Positions 12,255 to 23,836 of a DNA stretch of 64,000 nucleotides are shown piece after piece. How positions within the stretch are numbered: the stretch's first letter is position 1; every line of letters starts with the position of its first letter. The DNA is from Hericium rajendrae (Eukaryota > Basidiomycota > Agaricomycetes > Russulales > Hericiaceae): NCBI GenBank assembly GCA_033439255.1, contig CM065881.1, positions 2,542,001 to 2,606,000 of the forward strand, given 5' to 3'. The notes under the pieces were generated by a model. That model was not told where the DNA came from, ran no database searches, and was given only the letters and a program-made list of their open reading frames with translations. The position numbers and the translations under genes were made by a program.

Positions 12255-14153
12255 ATGCTTTGGGTTCAGCCTATTTTTAGGGGACAGATTCAGTCAGTGT
12301 CGTCAATGCGGTTCTGTATTCAGAGACGAACTGTAGCGGCACGTGAAACGATGTGTAGCGCATGCCTTGCGAGTCATCGCGCTTTACGTTTGGTACGCCA
12401 CGAGGCATGGTAGCTTTGACTTGAATTGCGAGAATCGATGCTTGAATGCTGACGCCGGTGGTGGAAGGGCCACAAGCCTGAGAGTAACGCTTGCGGCATC
12501 AGAATGCCTTTTCCGACGCAAGTTGTGTTGCAATTCTGTTCTTGGTGGCTGTGCCACGTTTCATCCTCCGCGACGATTACCGTCGCACGCTTTCTTTTCT
12601 CACTTCATGACGCCAGTCTCGGTGAAATGAAGAACGACTGTTCGAGCTCGGTTCATCGATTCTTCTGCGTCTCAATTTCCGCCACTTACTTTCTATTCTC
12701 AAGGATGTCGCTCAATTTATTAATATCTGATAATAGCCGCTCCGTCCTCATATGGCATTAATTTACTGACCTCAAAAGGTCTATGATGCCTCACCGATAC
12801 CGGGACACAGTCCCGCATGATTCCATTCTTTGGATGCAGGCCTAGAGCGATTTCCCTGTCATATGGAGATAGACCTTTTGTCCTGATCACAGTCGTTTCC
12901 GTGCATCCGTGTTCCAGGGATGCCGCACCGGTCAGTCCTTTTCTTCTTGTTGCCACGATGCTTGTTAATCACCGTCAGTGGAAAAATGCACGCATGAAAC
13001 ATCCCCCTCAAGTTGTCTTCTTGAAAATTTGTCGCCTTGTTCCGTACGGTTTCCGTGATCTCGCTGCCTTTTGTCTGTGCACGATTTCATTAGTGCGGCC
13101 GCAAGGTACGTCGACTCGGAGAAGGCTGATTCACATTTTAGATTTAAAGTTAGAAAATCACTATCCCAACATCAGCAATGAAGTGCCCACGTTGGAGCTC
13201 CAGAGATTTCACATTAAATCCGTGCGATTTCGTGTCGCTTCAAGACGTACCGGCTTAGAATCCTTGAAACGAAGAGAAGGCTGGTCTGGACAAGATCTTC
13301 AATCAAACGGGCCCCCCACTTCTCTTCTCCTCTAGGTTCCTCAACCACGGGTCATACAGTCAATTAGACGTCATGTATGTCTCATTATCATTCCTCCGTG
13401 GATCGCCCTATTCTGCTCATTTACCCGTTCGGCAAGGCTAAAGTCTCATGACTTCCCCCGTCTTTCCCTCATCCATCATTCACGCCCCCCTCGATCCTTC
13501 TGTGCATCAAAGGGAACGTGAAAGGGAGCAGGTATAGTCATATGGGCCCCGTTCGGACCTTGGTCGCTCGGTCGCTGTTGGCGTTGCGCCCAGGATCCAG
13601 AACTGCCCAGGGACAAAGGGACTGCCGCGCCGCATAACCTGCTCCATTGCCATCCGGACACGATCTCACTCCTCTTGCAATGGAAACGCCGATTGATGCA
13701 GTTCCTAATTTTTTTTCGTGCCTGACCAGGATGGTCCCACCCCAGCGCTTTTTGCAGATAACTGTCATATCGTCTCGTTTCATGGGCCCCTTGCATTGCG
13801 TGTCACAGCGGCAGCAATACATGGTTCATTCATGCATGAACCCTTTGACCTGGTCTGCTCTTAGTTAGCAGTCGCCTATCAAAATGCAGCTTATTAGCAC
13901 CCCGGATCTTTATTGCCTTAGACGCTGCACGCCCATCGATACGCCGATAAAGTTGGAGCAGGCAGCACATGACTATCCCACTATCTTCTACGGATACTCA
14001 CGTGCAGATAAACAGGTGAGATTCGACAAGTGAATTGATCCAAGGAAACACGACATAGGTGCGATTCAAAATGTAGATGGATGACATCCAAACGTAAATG
14101 AGTGAAACGAATCCATGGACAGAATATGCTGTAGGAGCGAGTGGTCCCATAAT
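12255..14153. other. Intergenic region upstream of ARP8
   Basis: About 1.9 kb with the ARP8 promoter on its left and the 3' end of the next gene on its right. Open frames are present (plus 12817..13335, minus 12720..12956, minus 13476..13822), but none has a family motif, and they overlap each other on opposite strands. I see no repeat or RNA gene. Confidence 0.5.
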
Positions 14154-16572
14154 CTATGCTTTCAGACGCTGGAAGATTGACTTCAAGGGAGTAGATCTTC
14201 GACTCTTCTGCGAGGTGCTGTCAGACTGAGCGTCCACCGCACTTCCGCGCCGCCCCGCGTTCTCGTGCTTGCGCGTTGTCGCAAGCGAGAGACGTGAGAC
14301 CGCTGGCCTGTTCTCTTTGCCCGCCGCCTTCTTGTCCCTGTCGCCTAGGAGTGGAAGCGACTTGCGCAGCCGCAATGACCTGCTCGGCGAGGCCTTCTTT
14401 CCCTCTGGGGGTGGAGACCTGGGATTGACGCTCTGCCACCGGCCAGGGGAAGGCTCCGCAGCCGCTGGTAGAGGTGCAGTACTAAGCGTTGACGGAGAAA
14501 GCGAGCTCACATCCCCGGTGGGCAGCATGGATATATGGCGCGACTTTCTCCTGTCAGAAGAAACAGATGAACGCGCCGATCTGAGCGCAGTCCGAGTCTG
14601 ACCCTTGGCAGAGGGCGTGAATTCCAGGGCCTCATTCTCAGATCCGACGGCGGCACGAATGGCAGTCGGCTTAGATGGGGATGCCGGTTTCAGGGCTGAA
14701 CGGAGCTTCGCTGGTGAGTTTGAAGCAGTTCGCGATGAAGCATCTTTATCTGTAGGACAAGCAAACCGGACACTCTTTGCGTGCTTCAGGATGCTCTTCG
14801 GTGCGGCGCATGTAGCGGGTATAGTGTCTGGAATTGGAGATGGGGTTGCCGGGGTCGCATGATCCACCATCGTATGTCTATGTGTTGGGACCACAGGCGT
14901 AGATGTGGCGATGTTGGGAGAAGCCGCCACCTTCGTAACAGAGACAATAGCCGGAGATCCGCGCGCTGAGACGGACGACCTGAGATTTATCGGGCCTGTA
15001 CTCGCCCGTTCTCGCTTAGCAGGCGGACAATTCAGAGGCTTCAAAACGGACGAGCTAGACACGGACTTGGCTCGGGAACGAGAAGCAGAGACAGGAGCAG
15101 AGGAACGCTGTTTCAACGAAACGGCATTACTTGAGGGTTTGGCGGGCGTCGCGGCAGGAGGCGAAGAAATCCTAGCGCGATGGCGGCCATTGTCCGGACT
15201 CCTGAAATGGGGAGGGGAGCTGTATTTCGCCATGATGTCCTCTGCAAATGCCCATTCATCGTCGCTCAGTGCTCCAATAGAAGAGCCAGGAGACCACGGA
15301 GTCAGGCCTTCATCCATCCACACGTCCACGGGTGTATTTGCCCTCATGTTTTGAATCTGGGACTTCAGGTTGCCGATCATATCTCCCACTGCTAACGATG
15401 GCTCAGGATCATGCGAGACCTCAACGTCCGGCGAGTAGTCTGGAGTTGAAGCAAGAAAAGCAGTGGGTACGCCAGGGTAGAGGTCAGGTGCATCCGTCAG
15501 CTTCGTCATCAGCGGACTGGGCACCCTCTTTCCACGGCGTACAGCCAGAGGCGCGACGGTAGCTTGGGCCACAGGGGAGCTGGCAGCTGATGGAACAGAT
15601 ACCGGCACAGTTGTGGTGGAGGTAGACACCATGATCTCTGGCAAGGGAGCTAGCTGCTGTATTTCTTCACCGAGCTTGGCGAGAGTTGCATCAATAGTGT
15701 CCACATCATCGCGCATACAGGCGTCCAATCTCTGGAACTCAAGCCTTGATTCAATGAGTTCGGCGTTCATGTAGCTAGCAGGCGCACCCATCGACCATCG
15801 GCGCACCTTGCCGTTGGTGTTGACGTGAATCTCCTTGTCGAGGACGCGAGCTTCGCGGTTCTTTCGCATTGGTGTATGAGAAGCACGGCGGCGGAAGGGC
15901 AGGTGGACAGGCAATTCCTCGGCAACTGAGTCGTCGGATGACTCGGACTCGTCGAAAACAGCGGGCAGGATTGAAGGAGCTCTGAGGGACCTGTGTTTCT
16001 CTAACAAGCGGTTTCTGAAATACCCAGGCGGGAAAGCAGAACCCTCAGGTACCCAGGGCGAGCGAGGCGTCTCAGAGGAAGGCGTCCACGGCTCGACATC
16101 GGGCGGCGCAACACCATATGTTATTGCCTGCGGGGGATGATCGAATGGCGGACGCATAATACATCGAGGAGTAACTCACCGTCCATTTACCGAGTCTACG
16201 CTTAACCGACGGTATGCGCATCAAACGGGGAGCAGTCGGGCTGGACACAAGCACATTGGGACATAAACGTTTGCCCTTGGAAGCCTTTAGTAGGACCAGA
16301 GAAGCCTCCCAAGAAACCAGATGAAGAGGTGCATGTTTCTTCGCGGGCGGAGTGAACGGAGGTATATCCTTTACGTTGACACTGCCGACGGAGGTAATAG
16401 AATCAAGACTGGGACATGCCGACAGCAGAGATGTGTATCGCCCCAAGTCGCCGGCCATCAAGTTGAGGTCAAAAGAGTCAGCAGAGCTGCTAGGACACAG
16501 CATTCCGGAGATCAAGAAACTAGCGGATTCGTTTGACGAAAAGGAGCAATCTAACCACGCAGAAGCCGCCAT
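14154..16572 (-). CDS. Unknown basidiomycete protein with KEN box and RVxF-like motif
   Basis: Two exons, 16572..16180 and 16127..14154, joined by a 52-base intron, encode 788 residues. The start at 16572 has a good context (CACC before ATG). No enzyme domain is visible. The protein is largely disordered, rich in Ser, Pro, Ala and basic residues, with many SP/TP sites typical of cyclin-dependent kinase targets. A short ordered block in the middle (MNAELIESRLEFQRLDACM onward) may be a helix. Two short motifs stand out: GKENRP near the C-terminus, which matches a KEN box used by the anaphase-promoting complex, and KSVRF, which matches the RVxF docking motif for protein phosphatase 1. Together they suggest a cell-cycle-regulated scaffold. 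That is inference from short motifs and could be chance. Confidence 0.75.
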
Positions 16573-16701
16573 GGTGAGTAGCAAGAGAGCAAAGAGTTGG
16601 CGGTCGCTGTCAAAGTTGCTGCAACCGTCGGCTGGCAGCCTCTGACAGCTCTGCATGAGCTTACATAGGTGATTATATATTACTATTCAAATACGTTTAT
16701 C

Positions 16702-16804
16702 GGCCTGGTGGTCTAGTAGTATGATTCCTTCTTAGGGAGCTTGACCGGGAATTGAACCCGGAGTCACGTGGAGGAGGCCCCGGGTTCAATTCCCGGCCAG
16801 GCCC
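16702..16804 (+). tRNA. tRNA-Pro (anticodon AGG) with a 31-base intron
   Basis: Acceptor stem GGCCTGG (16702..16708) pairs with CCAGGCC (16797..16803), with C as discriminator base. The D-arm reads GTCTAGTAGTATGATT. Anticodon stem CCTTC pairs with GGAGG, with one G-U pair. Anticodon AGG lies at 16734..16736, and the T-arm is CCGGG/TTCAATT/CCCGG. An intron of 31 bases (about 16738..16768) sits after position 37, the usual place in eukaryotic nuclear tRNAs. Two things are odd. The D-loop lacks the usual GG pair (AGTAGTA instead of AGTGGTA). The intron also holds a perfect 17-base reverse complement of the gene's own T-arm (16745..16761 against 16780..16796). It could therefore be a slightly degraded copy, but all stems still pair. 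Confidence 0.8.
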
Positions 16805-17285
16805 GAATGTTTTTCTCCCCTGTTTCTGCATCAAATTTTTATCGCCTTTTTCTACAATCTTTGTTCGATCTCAAGGCAACGAGATGTCGATGAGACGAGA
16901 GGAAGATAAGTCTCCATCTTTTTGGAGTCACAGATTCGAGATCCGCTCGCTTATGACCATGCCGTAGAAGAAAGAGGAATGTTCTGTTTTGTCCCGCAGT
17001 TACTCACCTAATTTTTTGCCATGCAGGAAACGAGCCGTGTCTGAGGCTGAGAGGTGTCATGTCGGATAGAACACAGCCGTCCTATGTATGGCATGACGTC
17101 TACGGACTGCGAGCAGTGCAATTTGACACGCCAATATCATTGCGCAGCACCGTCCACATCACATTGACAAGCGCGACATCAGGCGCTTCCGTTGAGCGAC
17201 TAGCGGATATATAACCAACCAGCGGTCGCTTTCGGGGGCAACATAGGAGGTCATATACCAGTCCCACAGGAGCTCTCTTCCCACC
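16805..17285. other. Intergenic spacer after tRNA-Pro
   Basis: Short region between the tRNA and the next plus-strand gene. It starts with a T-rich stretch suited to RNA polymerase III termination (TTTTT near 16836). No gene seen. Confidence 0.5.
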
Positions 17286-18521
17286 ATGATCATTGAGCAG
17301 CCTGACGCCTTCACGCTTTCTGCGGCAGAGTCAGCTGGTCGTTCAGAAAAGGGTCGTCGCCCTACATCGCAAACACATGGGTCTTCACGGGTGAGCTCAT
17401 TCAAATTGTTCCTGCCCGCTGGTGGGAAATTCATCACCTTATGACAGTCGCGAGAATGGCCACCGCCGCCTTCGTATGACCTCCGCAAACCAGAGGCACC
17501 AAAGATGCTCCCCGCCCTGCCGAATACATCGACAGTACCCAGCTCACCGAATTCGTCATCATCACGAACGGAGTCTTACCATTCCATGAACAATGCGCCA
17601 GTAACGATTCCGGGTGGTTCTCCGATAAATGGTGTGGTTCTATCTATGCGTCGTGAGGATATCTTCGGTTCGTTTTTGTCCACAGACTCGTAAGTTTTGG
17701 CTCACAAACAGGAGGCAGGCACCTGGAACATCGACCCATCGTTGCCTCGACTGCCTGCGCCGAAAGGCATGTCTTTGTTTGAGAGGAAGAAAAAGGAGGC
17801 ACCTCCTAACGTGTCTTTGAACTCTCGCCGGGGCGCGATCATGGTCCGGCTGTCGGTGGTCGGCTCATCCCTACTAGCGACGAAGATTCACGCAGCTACA
17901 AATAAAGGGGCGATTCATCTGGATATAGTACGTCTTCGTTTATCGGGGAACCGTGACCTGCTTGATTCACCTTTTGAACAGTTTTCAAAAAATCCGGGTC
18001 AGCGAATCAATGTGGACACCAAATGTAGGAGAGGTGAGATTCAAATCTCTACATACTGTCACTCGATCTGCGAAAGCTTCGCAATGTTACGTGCATGACC
18101 TTGTTTCGCAAGCAGTCATACGATTCTCCTCTTATCTTGCCCCTATATCCTTCGAGTTCCAATTCACTCACACTCACTCCCATATCCAGGTAACACCGTG
18201 GTTCTTCTTCCTCGGAACTTCTCGGGCGTGGTAGAGCTTCGCACGCGCAGGAAAACTGACATTGATGTTCTTCCGTCACTTTCGGCATCTGCGCATATCC
18301 TCCGCACCTCCCGTGATGGAACCGTCGTCGGAATTGGGAGCATGGCTGGAGTGCCGGCTAAGGCAACGGATGCGACGACCACAGCGATGCTCCACGGTGA
18401 CTATGGGGTGTTCTCGTGCAGGAGGGGTCGCCTGAGGATTGGGTTTAGCGGTGAGGACGTCTCGCAGCAGCCCGCACCTGGGTTCTGGTCGAGACTGGGC
18501 ACGATGATTCTCAGGCGATGA
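17286..18521 (+). CDS. Uncharacterised fungal protein, DUF7330-like
   Basis: A multi-exon gene starting at 17286 (context CCACC before ATG). Exon 1 is 17286..17390 and exon 2 begins at 17448 after a GT-AG intron. Later introns fall near 17639..17717, 17930..17980, and between about 18034 and 18190. The stop is at 18519..18521. The N-terminus is short, polar and Pro/Ser-rich (SREWPPPPSYDL), followed by TWNIDPSLPRLP and LFERKKKEAPPN. The C-terminal half resembles the beta-strand repeats of the basidiomycete DUF7330 family (NTVVLLPRNFSGVVELRTR and the block around HILRTSRDGTVVGIG). The match is from memory of the pattern only, so the family name is tentative. Function unknown. Exon borders in the middle are approximate. 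Confidence 0.6.
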
Positions 18522-19127
18522 TCGCGCTGTGTTATTCGCGGTGTGTGAGTTGGATATGCAGTGAAGCTGCCCGATTAGGCTTTCGTGAGACATTTCATGT
18601 TCTGTGCATCTTATTTGAATCCGTTTTTCTTTGTAGGGTGTCAGTCTCGGATCTCATGCATGTATCTTAACACATCGACCAAATGGACACGTGTCGTTGG
18701 CATATTTTGGACTTAATATGAGTTGTAGCTTGCTGAATCGTAAGTATGCCGATCGCTTATATGGATCCATACATGTGTTCCTCTGCTAGACGCTGCAGAT
18801 TATCCAGAACGTCCACCATGGTCGAAAAGCAGCAATCTGTCATTGACTAATTCGGACACGACACTTTAGTAACTTAAGTGAGCGAAGAAATGAACTTCTG
18901 ACTATGACGACGTTGATATAGCCATTTTGACCGACCCCGATGGACACGGAGCCACATCAAAGCAGAAGCCGCATGATGGACCATCGTTTTCCAGCCCTAG
19001 GCGATACCCTAGGCACCAGTGGCTTATATATGACGCTTGTTTCAGGTAAAAGTTGATTTATTCCCTTGTCCAACCTCACAATTCGTCGCGCATCCACTCA
19101 TCCCACACATTTCTTGCATTTTTAGAG
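18522..19127. other. Intergenic spacer before the M20 amidohydrolase
   Basis: About 600 bases without a gene. A TATA-like TTATATATG lies near 19024..19032, roughly 100 bases upstream of the next start, and could be its core promoter. Confidence 0.45.
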
Positions 19128-21283
19128 ATGCAGGCAGGATGCTTCAGCGGATTTTTTGGACGCGCTCGTCGTCGGTGCCCTGCTCCGTCGACATCTGAAG
19201 CGTCAAGCCACGGCGAACCACGACGAACAGCTCCGACACCTCCGGCATCCCTGGATGAATTAGTGCGCTGCATCCTTCCAGCTCCGGTGTTTTCGCTAAA
19301 CACGCCCCAGCCTGACTATGCCAGATTCACTAGCTGCTGCGATTTCTGGGGCAGCGGAGGCAAGCCGCTGGATTTGCAGCCGCCTTCCTACTCCCAGTCA
19401 TTGTCGGCAGATTATCTGCAACCCGGAGTCATCAAAACCATCGAGAAAAGCTCGATGAGCTGGATCCTGAGCTCCGAGAACTCAGCTTGAAGATCCACGG
19501 TGGGTTGAGCTCGCGCCGATGAGATCCTGTTGTCATGACATGTGCTATCCCTTACAGATCACCCTGAACTCGCGTTCAAGGAGAGGTAGGACCGTCGTTT
19601 TCACATCCATCACTTATCGCCAACCTATTCCACACAGATACGCCCACGATACCCTCACATCATTCATGTCCTCGTATGGCTTCTCAGTAACGAAGCACTA
19701 CCTCGGTCTCGAGACCGCCTGGCGCGCGGAAGCCTCGCATGGGCACGGCGGACGTGTCCTTGGAGTCAACTCCGAGATGGACGCGCTGCCCGGCATCGGC
19801 CACGCCTGCGGCCACAATCTCATTGCCGTCGCCGGCGTTGGCATCGCGATCGCGGTCAAAGAGGCACTCAAAGCCCACGACATTCCGGGGAAAATCGTCC
19901 TGCTTGGCACACCCGGTAAGTTCGCCTCGGCCCTGATTGCGATGTCCCGCTGACAGAAATTTACCAGCGGAGGAAACAGGTGCTGGCAAGCAAATTCTCC
20001 TGGACCGAGGAGGATACAAGGATATGGATGCCTGCGTGATGTCCGTTTCACCCCGTTCATGATTTTCTCCGAACAGCGTTGACCGGTATTTCAGGTGCCA
20101 TCCGGGCAGTGGAGGTAGTGGGCCCTCGGCCTCTGAGGGGTTCGCCGTGGGCTCCAGCCTCGCCATGCAAAGCGTCAACGTCGAATACTTCGGCCACACG
20201 TACGCACTGTTGTTTATCTACCAGCTGTCTCTAACCATCCACAGCGCCCATGCCGCCGCTGCGCCCTGGGAGGGTATCAACGCGCTGGACGCCGCATTTC
20301 TTGCGTACTCCAGCATATCGGTGCTGCGGCAGCAGATGAAGCCGGACCATCGCGTCCAGGGCACCGTGTCCGGCAAAAACTGGGCAGCAAATGGTAAGAT
20401 TGGCGTTACAGCCTTCTTGGCCCACATTTACACGACCGCCATGTTCAGTCATCCCGGACTATGCCAAGATGACGTGGATCGTCCGTGCTCCGACATGGGA
20501 CGAGGTCGACATCCTCCGCACCCGCGTCGTAAACTGCCTCCAGTTAGTCCAGCATCACACACGTCTCCAGGATGTCCTGCGATTGATGATCCCTGCATAG
20601 AGCCGCTGCATTGTCCACCGGCTGCAAAGCCACCATCACCCCAGGCGATCAATATCGAGACCTGCGCCAAAATAGCGCCCTCGGTAAGCACAGAGCGCCC
20701 GCGTCCTCATCATCCCTAACATATCGTGAGCAGCGGAGGATTTCGCATCGACCTCGCAACACTACGGCATCCCCACGCAGCTCGCAGCAGGCCTCCCAGC
20801 CTCCACCGATTTCGTGCGTCCTTTCCCAGCGTCCTCAGAGTACACCCAACTGATCTTACCTCCCAGGGAAACGTGACATACGGTACGCGGCCCCGCCCGC
20901 CCCTCTTCACCCACACCAATGCTGGCATCTGACACCACACCCCAGCCTGCCCCGCGCTGCACCCCGCGTACCGTAAGCCACCCCGTCTTCTCCTACCCGA
21001 CGTGCGCCAAACTGACGTGCGCAGTGATCCCCACCGCCGAGCCCAACAGCTCGAACCACACGCCCGGCTTCGCGCGCGCGGCGCGCACGCAGGCCGCGCA
21101 CGACGCGACGCTGCGCGTCGCGCGGAGCCTCGCGCTCACGGGCGTGCGCGTGCTCGCGGACGCCGCGTTTGCGGCGCAGGTGCGTGTCTCATTCGAGCGC
21201 AGTGCGCGGTACGCTTGCTGATTGGTTTGCAGGTTAAGCGGGCGTACGAGGATTCGTGTAGGGCTGCGGGGGTTTCGTCGTAG
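19128..21283 (+). CDS. M20-family amidohydrolase / peptidase M20 domain-containing protein
   Basis: About eleven exons can be followed. Conserved blocks in order: ELRELSLKIHDHPELAFKER, then VNSEMDALPGIGHACGHNLIA (metal-binding D and the CGHN block), LLGTPAEETGAGKQILL (metal-binding E-E), CHPGSG, YFGHTAHAAAAPWEGINALDA (dimerisation and oxyanion block), TWIVRAPTWDEVD, AEDFAS, GNVTY and NHTPGF. The protein hydrolyses an amide bond using one or two metal ions, as aminoacylase-1 and PM20D2-type enzymes do; the substrate cannot be told from sequence. Next to the start, an A run at 19446..19449 appears one base short. The frame moves there from PGVIKTIEK to KLDELDPEL with no possible intron, so the first ~110 residues are in another frame. 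That upstream start (19128) is less certain than the rest. Confidence 0.85.
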
Positions 21284-21742
21284 ATAGTTGCTTTGCTTGT
21301 GCGGTGGTGTGTTCTTTATTACTTATGCTGTAATTTGAAATGGACATCTGAGCGATGAGATTCAACGATTAACCCACAATCGCCAAGTTATGCATACAGA
21401 GGGTATGTCTGGGGACTTGTCCGAGACAAGGTAATGCAGTATACGCTTACCATCATCACGCCACCCACCAAGTCCGAGACACATTCCACGCGGGACCACG
21501 CACCTGAAAGTCTCTCAACCAACACCAGCACACGCGCCATTGAAGACTGCATTAGATTAGGGCTAGGCAATGGGGATGGTAAGAAGTAGTGATATGGCAC
21601 GCATGTAGTCAGAATGAGTAAGAAAAACAAAACAAGCAGACGAGATCAACGCGGATAACCAAATAGACGAAGGAAGGAAATCACAGATGCGAGATGCGAC
21701 GCGAGTCCGTCCGCATAGATCAGTTCTACGCGAGGCAGGGTT
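21284..21742. other. Convergent intergenic spacer
   Basis: Lies between the stop codons of the M20 gene (plus) and the DnaJ gene (minus). It should carry both 3' UTRs. No other feature seen. Confidence 0.5.
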
Positions 21743-23836
21743 CTAATGCGCCGCGGAGGAGGCGTCCGCAGACGCGGCTGGCGTCGACGGCGAATGCGAA
21801 TGTGAGTGTAGAGACGAGTGCCCCCGCGCGCCGCCTCGCTGCGCCGCCTGCTGCTGGCGCATCTGTTGGCGCTTGGACTTGCCCGCCGCGGCCTCCGCGA
21901 CCATCCTACACCTGCGTCAGCGCTTGAACAGAGACAGAAGGAAGGAGAAAGAGCGCACCGCTCGAGCTCGCGGCGCTCCTCGTCCGACTCGTCGGGTGTC
22001 GTGTTCTTGAAGATCACGCCCATCAGTATCAAGCCCTTGGCGCGTTGGTAGAGCACCGTGTCCGACACGGTGTGATCCTTCAGCACGTTGTCGACGACCT
22101 GTGCGCACTCAGCACGCGTCCATGAGAATATAACGGCGGACGCACCTCGCGCAGGACCTGTACCACCTCGAACCGGGTGCCGCGCCATGACGCGAGCATG
22201 ATCTTGCCGGTCACGTCCATCTCCAGCGCGCGCATCTCCTCTTCTGCAAAGTCGCCCCTCAGCTGTAGCCGCTCCATGTCCTGTGTAATATGGTCAGTCA
22301 TGCAGTCATACATAATAACAGAAGATGCCCACCTGCATAACCTGCTGGACACTCAGACTGAGACCGCAAGTCAGCACCAGTGTGAAAGGTGAAGGATGAG
22401 TACGCACGCGCTGCCGATGACACCCCAAGCGTCCTTCGCCATAGTACCCTTTTCCTTCAACCGCGAGAAAAAGCCCGGACTGCCCAAACCAGCTCAGCAC
22501 GCCCACTCCGACCGACATAAAGGAAAAATACGCACATCCCCAAAAACTTCTTCGACTTCATGAACGACGTCGCCTTCATGATATACACATTCCCGATCGT
22601 ATGCAGCAGCTGTCGCGCCGCCATCAGCCGCGCCCCGCACCACACACACACAACGGCACGCACCTCGACGCCAAAGCTCTCGAGCTTCAGATCCTCCGCC
22701 TCGCGCTTGATGCGCTCCTCGAACGCGCGCGTCTCGGGATCGTCCTTGTCCCCCGGCCGCTTCGCCTCGACGTACGGCCGCAGGCGCTCGACGAGCTTCC
22801 CCGTAAGCATCTTCACGCGCTCCTCCATCGCGCGCCGCCGCTCGCGCTCGAGCTCCTCGATCTTCGCGCGCTGCTCAGGCGTCATCTTGCTGCGCCGCGC
22901 CCGCCGCTTTTCCTCGCCCGCCGCCTCCTTCTCCTTCTCCTTCTCCGTCTCGGCGTGCACGAGCGCGGAGGGGTGCTGTGGTGGCGGGGGCACGCCGGCC
23001 GCGGAGGACGGTCGGGGCAGGTGCACGGATGCGGGGCGGGTGGGCGACGCGGCGGGCGCGGGGGTGGACACGCCCTTGCCGGAGCGCACGCTGCTCGTGG
23101 GCGTCGCGCCGCCGTTCATCTCCTTCTCGAGGTCGGCCTTCTCCTCGTCGCTCATCATCGTCGTCGCCATCGAGGTCATCTCCTTCATGAGCGAGATCTC
23201 GCCGATCTGTGGGGGGTAAGTGCGCGCGCGAGGGAGGGAGAGGGGAGGGCGCACGTAGTCGTTGAAGCGCTCGCCGCCGAAGACGTTCGCGAAGAACCCG
23301 GCGGCGTCTTCGACGTTGATGCCGCCTTCTTTGTCGACCTGTAGCGTGGTGTGAGTGGGGGCGAGCCGCTGCAGGAAATGTACGCACCATACTCTTGCCG
23401 TTCTTGTCGTATACCGCGCGGAGATTCTGTGCCAAGCCGCGCGTGCGTCAGCGGCGGCGGTCGGCGGTCTGTGCGGCAAAGGGGGACTCACCGGGTCGGA
23501 GAGAACGCGATACGCCTCGCTGAAGAACACAATCAGCATCTCCAATGAAACTTGCAGCAATTGCCACCACGCACCTAATCTCCTTGAACTTCTCCTCGGC
23601 GTCTGGGGAGGGGTTCTTGTCCGGATGGTACTGCCCGGGCATCAGTACGCGCAGGTCCACACAACGAGAGAGGTGCGCACCTTCATCGCGCCCTTGCGAT
23701 ATGCTTTCTTCAGATCCGTGTCGTTCACGTCTGGGGCGACCCCCAGCTAGATACCGCGCGTGAGCTCGTGCGGGCGCATACACAGGATACATAGGGTACA
23801 CACCAGGTCGTAATACTCAGTCTCAACGGGAGCCAT
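21743..23836 (-). CDS. DnaJ (Hsp40) co-chaperone with DnaJ-X domain, DJP1/CAJ1 type
   Basis: Starts at 23836 (MAPVETEYYDL) and is broken by about nine short introns. The J-domain is complete across exons 1 to 5: DVNDTDLKKAYRKGAMK, the HPD motif in YHPDKNPSPDAEEKFKEI, SEAYRVLSDP and LRAVYDKNGK. A Pro/Ser-rich linker and a highly charged Glu/Lys/Arg stretch follow. Then comes the DnaJ-X domain (KMLTGKLVERLRPYVEAK, KLESFGVELLHTIGNVYIMK, FMKSKKFLG, AWGVIGSAISVQQVMQ). The tail after the last intron is Gln-rich and ends SADASSAAH. Yeast relatives (Djp1, Caj1) stimulate Hsp70; Djp1 helps import peroxisomal and mitochondrial proteins. No frame problems were seen. The co-chaperone role is secure; the exact client set is not. 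Confidence 0.88.

Noticed and set aside
12720-12956. Minus frame with protein-like composition (DREIALGLHPKNGIM)
   Set aside because: No family recognised, no splicing partners, and it is overlapped by a longer plus frame.
13476-13822. Overlapping minus frames upstream of the KEN-box gene
   Set aside because: No motif and inconsistent frames; not supported as a gene.
22601-23344. Long plus frame antisense to the DnaJ gene
   Set aside because: It is a shadow of the charged, GC-rich DnaJ coding sequence on the other strand.
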